Assembly (NCBI GenBank): GCA_002786025.1
Contig: NHNW01000019.1
Span: forward strand, 310,001 to 374,000
Length of the DNA: 64,000 bases
Direction of reading: 5' to 3'
From: Zasmidium citrigriseum
Lineage: Eukaryota; Ascomycota; Dothideomycetes; Mycosphaerellales; Mycosphaerellaceae
The translations under genes and the position numbers were made by a program. The notes under the pieces are model-generated. The model was not told where the DNA came from and did no database searches. It saw only the letters and a program-made list of their open reading frames with translations. Positions 22,605-33,719 of the stretch are shown piece after piece. The number at the start of each line of letters is the position of its first letter. The first letter of the stretch is position 1.

Positions 22605-23918
22605 GTTAAAGGGCTGCAATGAACGAGTGGTGATTGGTTCTGTTGAACTTCGGCGGAGTGGTCGTGACCTCAACTTGTCTATCGAAAAGCACAAAGGAAA
22701 GTGAGAGCAATCCCCTTCTTATCCTATTCTCATGAGGAAAATCTGCCGCACTGATACTCAAGCACATGGCACGCAAGACTGTTTCAGAGATGAACAGGCA
22801 AGATCCATACCTTCTTCCAAAGACGGCTAAGTTCGGCACTGGGTTCGCAAACGATTGTGTGCTTGGCGGAGTTCTTCGTCGTTCGTACGCATAGCACTGC
22901 AAGCATCGCAGGGCTGTATGACCTTGACCAATGATCGCGCCATCAGCCCCTTTCAGATACAGCATTACGCTCCGGCAAACAGTTCCCGGAGCTGTCTGCG
23001 GACCAATACCACAGGTCAATGGGAACCCAATCTCATTTTGCGTCAGCGCTGCACCACCAAGATCGATGGACCTGGAGAACTCTCTCGCCACCTCATCCAA
23101 ATTTGCAGACGCAATGCAGCTGGATGTACATCAGCCCTAGCGAATGGAGGGCAACAGGGCTATCGGGAGGGCGACGTTCAACATCATCGCCCGCTCCCCT
23201 GCCGCTGTCATCTCGGTAGGTAATGGCAAATCGGCATGCGGATGTTGGAACGAATGCACGTTATTTGCAGGCGGAATGCCTCCTGCAGCTTCCGGCGGAG
23301 CCATGTGGGTATTGTAATTCGCAGATGCATAATGCATGAGAGACTGAACAAGTTCAGAACAAGAATGGCACCGCATGTGGTGGACCGAGACTTCGGGACG
23401 TTGGAATTGGGCTCGGGACGGGCGAGCGCCGAGTGGATTTCAACGGGACAACCGTGCGAGCGAACCATGTTTAAACTCCAACCCCTGGACGACCACGACA
23501 CTCCCCTCCATCCATACCTATCAGACTGGACGACAGGAGCACAAGTGTCAGACGTTTGACGCCACCGGGCGACGACAACATCGGTGGCAAATCGACTTTC
23601 CGCGGGGCACCACCACCCAAATTTGGAGCAGCAGACAAAATGTCAGGACCTGCTCACCGGTGTTTCATGGGGTGCTCAACCTACCGATTGCAAATACAGC
23701 TTGCATCATCTCAGGTCCAATCGAACGCATGAACCGAGCTATTATTATGCGAAGTTCTTTGTATGCAATGCCGGGAGCTATGGCCCCTGCCGCTAAAACA
23801 TTCCAACACCGCACGCGCTCGGCCTGCTCAGCTGGCTGGAAGGCTGGGCTCGTCGTCAAGCGCGGCTACGGAATCGAAAGGGCAATTTACGATTTCCTGG
23901 CACGGCAGAGTTGCGGGA

Positions 23919-24235
23919 TGGACCTGCAGCGGCGCAACATCCACGCGAGAGCGCACTTTTGGAGTCGACAAGGCCTTGCAGACGGCTCGTCATCCACATC
24001 ACGTCGACTGATGATGCCACACCTCTGGGATTTTGGACTTTGCAGCACCGGCGGAGCGACCGAATCCCGTCTCTGCAGACGGCCATGCCAGCGAAACACT
24101 GGACCTGCAGCGGCACAACGTCCTCGCGAGAGCGTTTGTTGCCTAGGCGTGGGCGAGGCGGTTGCTTGTCCCCAGTCACGCCAACTGATACCGCACCTCT
24201 GGTGCCTTTCTGCAGCACCGGCGGAGGCGCGGATC
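23919..24235. repeat. Imperfect tandem duplication, about 170-181 bp unit
   Basis: Two diverged copies side by side. The segment beginning tggacctgcagcggc occurs at 23919 and 24100. The segment tgcagcaccggcggag occurs at 24041 and 24211. The offset changes from 181 to 170, so indels separate the copies. Confidence 0.75.
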
Positions 24236-24418
24236 GTAACTTTGCAAACCCATGTGGCTCCCTGGAAACGGATACAGACATGACACCATGCAATTACGCG
24301 GCAGTATGTCCAGTTCTAGTAATCTACACGAAAGAGACAACATCTCTGTTCCTGTCGTCATATGCAGGCGCAGCGCTGCTGCAGGGGGTTGTGTATCCAT
24401 CCTTCTATCCCATCCCAT

Positions 24419-25838
24419 CTAAAGCTTCGAGCTAAGGACCGCCCTCATACGCTTCTCCACCGCCTCGAGGTACTCGGTCGTGGTGACGAAGTCGTTCTTC
24501 TTTCCGCAGCTGATCGCCAAGTCCTTGGTCATGATGCCCTGCTCATCGACGACGTGCACGCAGGCCTCCTCGAGGCTCTCGGCGAACTTGACCAGCTCAG
24601 GGGTATCGTCGAGCTCACCTCGTCGGGCGAGACCGCGGGTCCAGGCGAAGATGGAGGCGATTGGGTTGGTGGAGGTTGGGTTGCCCTTTTGATGCTCGCG
24701 GTAGTGGCGGGTCACGGTGCCGTGGGCGGCTTCGGATTCGAAGGTCTTGCCGTCTGGAGTCACCAAGACGGAGGTCATCAGGCCGAGGGAGCCGAAACCC
24801 TGGGCGACAATGTCGGATTGCACATCACCGTCGTAGTCTGGATCTTGTCAGAAACTGCTTTTACTAACAATGTGGACAGGGAAGCTCACTCTTCATGGCG
24901 ATGACCATGCCACCCTCGTTCTTGATCATCTGCGCCACCATATCGTCGATCAAGCGGTGCTCGTACCAAAGACCCTGAGCCTCAAACTGCTTCCGGTAAT
25001 CCTTCTCGTAAATCTCCTGGAAAGTGTCCTTGAACTTGCCGTCGTATTTCTTCAAGATGGTGTTCTTGGTCGTCATGTACATGGGGTACCCAAGAGAAAG
25101 AGCGTGCTTGAACGAAGCATGGGCGAAACCGGCGATACTCTCGGTGGTGTTGTACATCGAGAGAGCCACACCACCCTGGTGCTTGTCGGTGAAGTTGAAG
25201 ACTTCAATGCTTTCTGGCTTGCCGCCCTTGGGAGTAAAGACCATCTCGAGCTTTCCTGGGCCGTCGAGGACCTTGTCTTTCGCACGGTACTGGTCACCGT
25301 GTGCGTGACGGCCAATGACAATCGGCTTCTTCCAGCCAGGCACCAATCGAGGTATCCGTGGGATCACAATGGGCTCTCTAAAGACCGTACCGCCAAGAAT
25401 ATTCCTGATGGTGCCGTTCGGACTCAACCACATCTTCTTCAGCTTGAACTCCTCCACTCTCGCCTCATCAGGCGTGATAGTCGCACACTTGACACCCACG
25501 CTATACTTCTTGATCGCCTCGGCCGCATCAACGGTAATCTGATCGTCCGTCTCATCACGCTTCTCCAATCCCAAATCGTAATACTTGAGATCGATGTCCA
25601 GGTAAGGATGGATAAACTTGTCCTTGATATCCTTCCAGATAATGCGCGTCATCTCATCGCCATCGAGCTCGACGACGGGATTTTTGACTTTGATCTTCGG
25701 GATCTGGTTGGAGGCCATGGTGCGCCGTTGGACGAGCTTCGCGGCGACAGGGCGGGGGAAGGAGCGAGCGGCGGTGGCGACGGGGTGAGAAGCAGCAGTT
25801 GCGAGGAAGGGGGCGGTGAGGGTCCTGAAGGCCGACAT
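24419..25838 (-). CDS. IDP1: NADP-dependent isocitrate dehydrogenase, mitochondrial and probably peroxisomal/cytosolic
   Basis: Two exons, 25838-24890 and 24837-24419, with a 52-nt intron, encode 455 residues. It converts isocitrate to 2-oxoglutarate and makes NADPH. Family blocks include [13 protein letters not shown], the substrate-binding segment [30 protein letters not shown] and the metal-binding [11 protein letters not shown], which spans the splice site. The first 40 residues after the ATG at 25838 are Ser/Ala/Arg-rich with no acids, as in a mitochondrial presequence. A second ATG at 25718 starts MASNQIPKI, the usual start of the mature enzyme. The last three residues are SKL, a peroxisomal PTS1 signal. 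Upstream of 25838 the frame is open to 25925, but that part looks like leader. Confidence 0.95.
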
Positions 25839-26741
25839 GATGACGGAGGCAAGTTTTAAAGCAGCGTTGGGCGGTAGGGTAGGGTGGGATGCAACCGCAC
25901 ACCGAGAGACGCCACGCAGCAGCACCAGTGAGAGAGCAGCTACTCCTCCGGTAGAGTTTTCCGGTAATTATTCCTTTGCGACGATTCCCGGCGGCTGTTT
26001 TGCTGGCTCGCTGATGTCGACACGCGTGGGAGAACTGCGAGCGAGCGAAATACCCTCGGGCAAGGCAGACAGTGAGCTGCTTTAGCTGAGCCGACAACGG
26101 AGCGCGGGGTCCTGTGCTTTCGGGCTAAAAAAACATCTGATTTTACCGCCGGGTTGGCCGGGATACTGCCGCCGACGACGAACGATGGAGCATGTGAGAG
26201 AAGTGAAGTGAATTGAATATGAAGGCTCTGAAGATGAGCTGCAGACGTCAGCCTCAAGAGCTTGTCTGCGGCGTGGTCGTCACGCGGCATGCCTGTTTGA
26301 CTTTCGACATTCCTCGGCAGCAGATGCCAGCAGGCCTCGGAGGAGGCGTTTCTGAAGGAGACGAGCAACAATTGCAAACGAGACGTCGACGAAGGGCTTG
26401 AACAGACTTCTGTACCTGCATTGAACAGACCCTTCAAAGTCGGTTCGACATGCTCATGACGAGCGCCACGTATGCAGAGGTGACCTGCGTAGAGGAATCC
26501 TGGTATAGAACGTCAAAGTGAAGGGATCCAAGTCGTACAAAGTCAATCTTTTCATACCGCATCGTACTCCGTCAACATCTGCTTCGTCTAGTGTAGCAAT
26601 CCGTGCATTACAATCGAGAATACAAGCCCAACAGTCAACGCCCCCTGAACATTCAGCAGGCGGGCGAGGTACCTTTTGCTCGCCCTATCTCATCCGTACG
26701 CCGGACTCCAATCGCTCACAAAATGGGGTATAGCAGTTCGT
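25839..26741. other. Intergenic
   Basis: Spacer between the ISWI gene end and the isocitrate dehydrogenase start on the same strand. No gene is supported. The part next to 25838 must hold the promoter. Confidence 0.45.
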
Positions 26742-29700
26742 TCACTTCTTGCGGCCCTTGGCTTTGCCCTTGGCCCCACCAGAGGCATTAGTGTCGACGC
26801 TGGCAGCACGTGAGGTGCCGTTTGGAGTGCCCTTGACTCCGTTGACGGCCTTGTTCTGTGATTCCCCATTAGTATTCTCACATTTCACATGGATGTCATG
26901 AGGTTCGACTTACCTTGGCACCATTGGAAGGCCGACCCTTCTTCTTTGGGGCAGCTTCCTCCTCCTCGTCATCGTCGTCGTCCGCGGCACGCTTGTTGTT
27001 CTCCTTTCCAGTGTTGCCTTCCATCTCGCGAGTCACGGTCGTGATGAGGGTAGCGCAACGTCGGCTCAGCTCTTGCGGCGTGCGGGAGAGGAAGAACCAG
27101 TCGAAGCGAAACAGGGGGCTCTCTCGGATCTCGTCACGGATCTTCTCGTACAGGCCTTCTGTGTCGATGCCATACTTGTTGAGCATGACAAGCAGAAATC
27201 TGTCCTCTTCTTCGGTGTACACCTTCTTGTTGGTAGTGCTGACCGTGTAGTTGAGCTTGAGCTGCTGGAGTGGGACGCGGTACATCGACAGCTTGCGCTT
27301 CAACATCTCCCGCTGTTCGATGACTCTCGCTGCACGCTGCTCGCCCTCCTTGATGGCTGAAATGTGCTTCTCCCAGTTGGGGATCTCCTTGTAACGCTTC
27401 CAGAACACTTTGGCATACTTCTTGATCTCCGCGGCATCCTTGGAATCTACCTCGAATGCGATAGAGTCGTAGTCGTTGCGACCGTACTTGGCGCTGCCGT
27501 TGATGAATTGCTGGAAGTCTCGCTTGTTCCATTCGCCAAAGCCTTCATTGGCAAGCTGCTCCTTCTCGGCGATTTCTTCCTCGGTCAGCGGTTCGGCATT
27601 GTCAATGTTGCTCTGCTCAAGTTCCTGATCCTGAAGTCGCTGTTCCAGAGTATCCTCGTCGCCATCTGCAAGAGGTGCCTTGATGCCATTCTCCTTTCTG
27701 AACCAGGCAGTCTCCTTGTCTTGGAGGTCTCCAAGTCGCGGCGAGAAGAATTGGTAGTCGTGCATGGCCATCTGCTTCGGTGCGCGCGGAACCTTGGGCT
27801 TGGGCTCAGGACGGGGACCACCTGTCATAAGAGCGTTACGATAGTACTTATCCATGGAATATGACTGCTCCTTGCGCTCGCGCTTCGACGGGTTGATCCA
27901 GTTGATGCCAATATCCTTCTTTCGGTTGATGAAGCTCTCGCCATTCCACTCGTAGGCACCGCCGGCTTCAGAGCTGAACTTCTGGAGGTCGTCGAGTCCG
28001 AGCTTCTCGTATTTGGCGTTCATCTCCTTCGTGCGCTCCTCGCCCTTTCGGAGGAGGTCGTCGAGGTCATCTTCAGAGATTCCAGCCTTGCTAAAAGCCC
28101 CATAGCCGTCTGGTTTCTCAAAGATGGTCTCAGCACCGTGCTGGATCATTCCCAGCAGCTCGTCCTTGGATGCGGCTTGCTTCGCCTGTTGCTGAGCACG
28201 GCCCTGCTGAATGACAAGTTGATCGAGTCGCAGCTTCTGCGCAGCACGCTCAAGAACCTTCTCCTCAATCGCGTTCTCGGTCACGAACCGGAATACCTTG
28301 ACTTGCTTGGTCTGTCCGATACGATGGGCACGATCCATGGCCTGCAAATCGGCTTGCGGGTTCCAGTCTGAATCAAACAGAACGACAATGTCGGCGGACG
28401 TCAGATTGATACCCAAACCACCCGCACGAGTAGTGAGCAAGAACAGGAACTTCTCGGAACCCTCCTTGTTGTACTCGTCGATCGCCGCAATACGGTCCTC
28501 GTGGGCAGTAGAGCCATCAATACGGCAGTACTGGTATCCTCGCATGACCGAGTAGTCCTCGAGAATGTCCAAAACACGAGACATCTGGGAGAAGATGAGC
28601 ACACGACTACCCTGCTCTTGAAGACGCCTCAACAGCTTGTCAAGCATGACCATCTTCGCCGCATTGTCGACGAGATGCTCATCGGTGGTGTACGGAGGAC
28701 CAGGCTCGGCGCCATCGAACAGGTATGGATGGTTGCAGCACTTTCGCAGCTGCATGACGATGTTCAGCAGTCGCGTCTTGCTCTCTTTCTTTCCAGCAGC
28801 ACCATTGACGGCGTCAATGTCCTTCTCGAGGATGTTCTTGTACCACTTGATTTGCATCTCACTCATGCCGACATACAAGTTGATCTCTTTCTTGGGCAGC
28901 AAGCTCTTCTCGACGTCGCTCTTGACACGACGAAGGAGGAAAGGTCGAAGGACACGGTGAAGTTGCTGCACAACGGTGTCTTGATCTGCATCCTGGTTGT
29001 TGAACCACTGGTCGAATGCTTCCGAGTCGCCGAAGACGTCTGGGAGAAGGAAGTTGAGCAGAGCCCACAGCTCGTGCAGGTTGTTCTGGAGTGGAGTTCC
29101 CGTAATAAGCAGGCGGTTTCGAGAGTTGAAAATTCGGATGATCTGAGCCAGTGATGATTCCTCATTCTTGATGCGGTGAGCCTCATCAATGATGATGTAC
29201 TCCCAGGCGAACTTCTTCAAGTGGCTCTTCTCGCGCAAGATCATCTCGTATGAGGTGATACAGACGTCGAACTTCTCATCGATGAGGCGCTCATTGATAA
29301 GCTCGTGACGCTCCTCCTTCGCACCTTGCAGCACGAGAACATTGATCTCGGGAATCCACTTGGCAAACTCTCGCTTCCAGTTGTCCAGGGTCGACTTTGG
29401 GACAGCAATAAGATGAGGTCCGGTGATGCCTTGCAGGAAGCGGAGGTATCCAATGAAACTGATAGTCTGCAATGTCTTGCCGAGACCCATCTCGTCGGCC
29501 AGGATACCAGAGATACCGTTCTCGTGAAGGCTGATGAGCCAGTTGAGTCCCGCGACTTGGTAGTCTCTCATCTCGCCACCCTGGATGTATTGTGGGCTCT
29601 CGCGGAAGATCGTCTGTTCCGATTTACCCTCCTGCTTTCCTTGCCGCAGAAGCTCAGCATCTTCTTCCTTCTCAGTTCTCCGCCGCCGGTCTCCTGAAGC

Positions 29701-30090
29701 ACCACCCTTGCGCTTATTGCCTGCAGTCTTGGCAACTTCCTCTTCATCTTGACGATCGATCTCCGCCATAATCTCTCTGATCTTCGGATCTGGATTTGAC
29801 TCGATGAAGTGGCGGAAGAGATCAGTCAGGCCTAACAGGTATCTGAATCGTCGAATGGAGTCGTCCTCCTTGTTTTCGCCAAGACGATCATGCTTCTTGC
29901 CAAACATGCTCTTCCGCAACGCATTGCCTTCCCATCGCTTCTTGCGACCGTCGGTCTGTTGCGCATCTCCTGCGACACTGTTGGCGGTGCCTGTTGGGTT
30001 GGACTCGGAGTCTGTGTAGTCGGGTGTGTCGAGCATCATTTGGTCGGGCATGCTGCCGTCGCCGGCGCCGAGTGCTTGCGTGCCACTCAT
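26742..30090 (-). CDS. ISWI-family chromatin-remodelling ATPase
   Basis: Two exons, 30090-26914 and 26855-26742 (58-nt intron), encode 1096 residues. The order follows ISWI: an acidic N-terminus, a basic [14 protein letters not shown] segment near 135-148 resembling the AutoN region, the SNF2 ATPase lobe with ADEMGLGKT (Walker A, about residues 198-206) and DEAH, then the helicase C lobe with [29 protein letters not shown] ([14 protein letters not shown]) and SLIDE ([15 protein letters not shown]) follow. The C-terminus is acidic, then Lys/Gly-rich. It slides and spaces nucleosomes in the nucleus as the motor of ISW1/ISW2-type complexes. I cannot tell which yeast paralogue it matches; many filamentous fungi have one. 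Confidence 0.96.
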
Positions 30091-30791
30091 GGCGGGCAGC
30101 GCCTGTGAGTTGGTGTGGTCGATATCTGTGCTGTCGCAGGCTTTCTGCGCGTCCTATTTCTCGCGGTCCCCTGGACTGGGTCGAGATGAACTTTTGATGC
30201 GCGTATCTGTCGCCCTTGTCGCGTCTTTTGTGCCTCGGCGAGTGACGGTGATGATTTGGGGTGGATTGGAGATGGAATTGTCGAGGATGGCGCGCGTGCA
30301 GAAGGGGTTGAGGAAGAGAGGTGGGGTGGTGCAAAGCAAACATCGAAAGAAGGTGCAGGCGCGACGTGAGGCAGTCGCGGCTCGAGCCGTTCATGCCGCT
30401 AGGAAGGAGCATCCACCCCTGCAAATGACGAGGAGCACGTGAAGAGGAATTCAATGCCAGCAGAACAAACAACGAAGCAGATCACATTCACTGACACTCC
30501 ACACTTATGCGAATTACTGTTGCGGAAACGATCAAATATCGAGTTCCCTCACCAAAAGACTTGTAGGTGCGAGTACGAAGATTGATGATAATTCGTGATT
30601 TGCTTTTGTAGTGGAGAGGTCGTTCCTACCCAGGCTTGGGGCCTCTTCGTATATTTACATATTCTTACACTCTCCAACCATATCCGAAAGATACACAGTT
30701 GAGAAGTGAAGCCTCGCGTGAATCAACCAGACCAACGCCAGCGCTAAAATGAAGTCTCGTTAGTAGTACAGTCGCTGTCGTTGGAGGCGCC
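30091..30791. other. Intergenic
   Basis: A 700-bp spacer holding the ISWI promoter and the 3' region of the PRELI-family gene. No gene is supported. Confidence 0.45.
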
Positions 30792-31568
30792 CTATACCAC
30801 CACTTCTCGGTCGTTTCGCATTCCTTCCAATACAGCTTGTAGTCCTCCTTTTTGGAGACGTGCCAGGACCACCGACATGCCCTTCTGGGCCTTGGGCTGG
30901 CTCTTTTCCGTACGTTGGAGGGAGATCGATTCGATGGCCGATCGCACCGCTCCAGAGCTCCAGCTGCTGAACCAGCCTTGCTTGACAGGCTCCTCTTCCG
31001 TTGCCGCGACTTCGCCGTTTCCAGTGACCGAGGTAGCCGTGGCTTGCTGTCCCCAACGTTGGCGTCGCCTCCGGATCTGTTCGCCAATCCTGCTCTTTAA
31101 AGTCACACTGACTGAGACGTCTGTCCTCTCCTCGTCCTTGGGTAGCGAAACGCCATTGCTAATGTCCATCTCCTCTCCAGGGGACGCCAGAGTCGGTCGA
31201 CGATACGAATGGCGTTCAATGACCGACAAAACGTTGTTCCAGTCCAGATTCCGGCTCTCCGTCTCCATCCATCCTTCTTTCACATCCACGACGCTCTTTT
31301 CAAGGATAAAGCTCTGGGTACTTCCATCTTCGCTGGCGCCGAGCGAGCTTCTTGGAAGGAGCTTGAGCACGGCCGGTGGCAATCGGCTTCGCTTGACATG
31401 CAATCGAGTCGTCGTCAGACGCTGTGTCTCCGGGTCATAGTGTCGGTCGATGGTATCCGTCGACGAGACATGGCGGCTGTACGGGTTGGGATAGCGGAGA
31501 AAGTAGGCCAAGGAGACGGCGCTGAAGCCGTAGTCGTAGGAGTATTCGTTGCTGTAGAATCTCACCAT
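30792..31568 (-). CDS. PRELI/MSF1 (Ups) family mitochondrial lipid-transfer protein
   Basis: Single exon of 258 residues from the ATG at 31568. The frame continues 60 codons upstream, but MVRFYSNEYSYDY matches the conserved N-terminus of the family (yeast Ups1/Ups2, human PRELID). Other family features are FLRYPNPYSRHV and a long helix rich in Arg. Members sit in the intermembrane space with Mdm35 and move phosphatidic acid or phosphatidylserine between the mitochondrial membranes. The segment after residue about 150 is Ser- and charge-rich and longer than usual, so this may be the larger fungal form. The gene begins only about 200 bp from the edge of the RIP island. Confidence 0.85.
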   Translation of the reverse strand: MVRFYSNEYSYDYGFSAVSLAYFLRYPNPYSRHVSSTDTIDRHYDPETQRLTTTRLHVKRSRLPPAVLKLLPRSSLGASEDGSTQSFILEKSVVDVKEGWMETESRNLDWNNVLSVIERHSYRRPTLASPGEEMDISNGVSLPKDEERTDVSVSVTLKSRIGEQIRRRRQRWGQQATATSVTGNGEVAATEEEPVKQGWFSSWSSGAVRSAIESISLQRTEKSQPKAQKGMSVVLARLQKGGLQAVLEGMRNDREVVV

Positions 31569-32649
31569 GATGCCTTGAACTTCCTCTTGCGAGCACCTCC
31601 CATCACCGGAGGATGGCAGCGGTGCAAGTGGTGATGGTTTGGTGGATGTTTGGCAGTGAAGGAGGAGGTGGCGAGCTGGATTGCATGTGGCTAGCCCATT
31701 GATGACTGTATATCGTTGAAACGCCACATTCTGATGAAATCTGAACAAATTCGATGGATTGGTGTAGTTATCTAAGAAAGAAGGAATTACTAAAGATCCT
31801 TCTGAAAGGAGGAGTTAAAAACTCTATAGTAGGCTAACCTCTTTAGTCTCGAGCTTCTCTAAGCGCTAGTAGCTTTAATATAGATAGAAATCTAATACTA
31901 ACGATTACGTAATATCTACTTAATCGTTTTCTATAATTCTTTTTTTATGTAACTCGCTATACCTTACGCTTTTTATATATCTACTTATCTTACTAGAAGG
32001 TAGTATAGTTATTAAATATTTAGTATTAAAGCTAGTAGTAGCGTATACTAAGGGTAAGTCTTAGCGAAAGTTAAAGAGATTATAGTAGCTTCGTAAACGC
32101 TTCTTCTCTATTAAATCGTTACCTATACTCTAAATTATACTTAAGCTAGGCTTAGAATCGCTTCTATAGTAAAGTTTACGTATATTTACTACTAAAACTA
32201 TATTTAGATAGTAATACCTAACCTAAAGGCGTCCTTAAAGAAGCGATTTTTAAGAGATTAAGAGATACTAAATAGTAATACTTTAGAAGCGATAACTATA
32301 TCGATTTATATATACTATACTAACGATCTAGATTATAGGTATAGTCCTTAATACTACCGCTCTACTTTATAGATACTCTTACTACTACCGCCTTCCTTAC
32401 TACTACTACTATACTCTCTACTATCCTCCTCCTTTCTATAACCCCCCTCGTCGTATCTTAGTAGACTATTAGAGTAGTATTTAGACGCTATCGAAGAAGT
32501 AGTAGTTATATAGAAGGAGTAGCTAGAAGTACTATAGGTATATATAAAGTAGCTAGAGTAGAAGGTATCTAAGATAGAGGTAGTCTTAAAAAAAGCTACC
32601 TATTATCTAGTTAAGATATATAAGTAAGATCTACGCTTTCGTTATACTA

Positions 32650-33100
32650 GCCGTTAATTAATAATATCTAGACTTCTTAAACTAGTCGTAAGCTCTACTC
32701 TAATTAAAGTTATTAATAGTATAGTAAAGGAAGCTATTAAAGGTTATAAAGTAGCTAGCTTTATTTATATAGCTCTTAATCTACTACTTTAAGACGTTAA
32801 AGGATAGTTTAATAGGGTTAAAGTTAGGTAAGTAGAGTAGTAGGTATTATAGATAGATACCTACTTTCTTATATAAGTCTCTAATTATCTAAGAGTAGTA
32901 GATCTAGTAGTTATCTATTACTAAGAATATACTCCTTTCTATCTATAGTAGTATAGTATATTATAGCTAGGCTTTAAATATCTCGGCTATAATAGCTCTT
33001 TAGAAGATAAAGGTACTCTAGAGGTAGCTATAGATTAATATAGCTAGTAAGATAGACTATTACTTATCTCTCTTTATAGAGGTATTATAATAATAAGGCT
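32650..33100 (-). pseudogene. Tc1/mariner-type transposase, 3' half (RIP-decayed)
   Basis: On the minus strand below the Gypsy insertion the frame reads family blocks: KRDK followed by SIL at about 33030, AIIAEIFKA, FLVIDN with the second catalytic Asp at 32907-32921, and YLPNFNPIK at 32808-32834. In the last block the third acidic residue is Lys, as expected from GAA to AAA by RIP. Stops fall where Trp or Gln is expected. This is the C-terminal half of a DDE_3-like transposase. Confidence 0.75.
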
Positions 33101-33105
33101 ACCCT
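33101..33105. repeat. Target-site duplication, left copy
   Basis: ACCCT directly before the LTR; the same 5 bp follow the other LTR at 39878-39882. Confidence 0.9.
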
Positions 33106-33289
33106 TATAAGGGGCCGATAATAGGGTATAGGTATAATAGTTAAATCTTCGATAGACTATCTAAGAGGTAGCTAGGAAGCCGAGGTAGTTATAGGAAAGC
33201 GGGTACTAAGCCGACCGTATAGCGCGGGCCGAGCCGCTAGTTACGTAACGGCGTATTACTTACGTAAAGTCTAAGCTAGGCCCGTTATA
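33106..33289 (-). repeat. 3' LTR of the Gypsy element
   Basis: A 184-bp copy nearly identical to 39694-39877. The copies differ at six sites, all transitions. Confidence 0.93.
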
Positions 33290-33304
33290 CTACCCCCCCC
33301 CTCT
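33290..33304 (-). promoter_or_regulatory. Polypurine tract of the Gypsy element
   Basis: The plus strand reads a run of nine C followed by TCT beside the LTR. On the element's own strand this is a purine tract (AGA then nine G) directly before the 3' LTR, the plus-strand primer site of LTR retrotransposons. Confidence 0.8.
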
Positions 33305-33719
33305 AGGCGGTATAGTCCTCTATAACTATATACTATAACCTTAAGTAGCGAGTATTACTCGAGCGAAAAGTAAGTTATTATCTTTAACGTCGTTAGTAGC
33401 GTTATTACTATCTATATTACTTATTAGCGTTACGGGCGCTAGATCCTACTATACTAGCGGGTTAGTAACCTTAGCTAGTATTAAGGTGTCTAAGGAGCTA
33501 TTAGAGGTAGAGCGGATAGTACTAAGAGTCTATAGAGCTATTACCTACGCGCTAACTAGTACTAGCTCGCCTAGGTATTAGCTAGTAGCTACTATAATAT
33601 CTAGAAGTATACTAATAGTAGTAGCTACTAGTACTAAAGCGGTATAAGTCTCGAGAGGCTTATAAGGTACCTACCTAGGTAGTAGGCGGAAGTTAGTATT
33701 AATAGGCTTCTCTAAATAG

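Larger units (their letters stand above)
19110..24418. other. Gene-poor 5.3 kb stretch
   Basis: Normal base composition, not RIP-like. Many overlapping frames of 60-180 codons occur on both strands without recognised domains. Two minus-strand candidates with intron-like signals and one imperfect duplication are listed separately. The rest (20256-21993 and 22605-23918) shows nothing I can support. It could hold genes with many short exons or eroded gene remnants. Confidence 0.5.

Noticed and set aside
22855..23100. Possible C-x2-C zinc-finger coding on the minus strand (CDACSAM)
   Set aside because: Spacing does not fit Zn2Cys6 or C2H2, and the frame stops soon after. Too weak to call.
24870..25859. 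Plus-strand frame of 329 codons opposite isocitrate dehydrogenase
   Set aside because: It is fully antisense to the conserved enzyme and His/Leu/Asp-rich, as expected for an antisense shadow.
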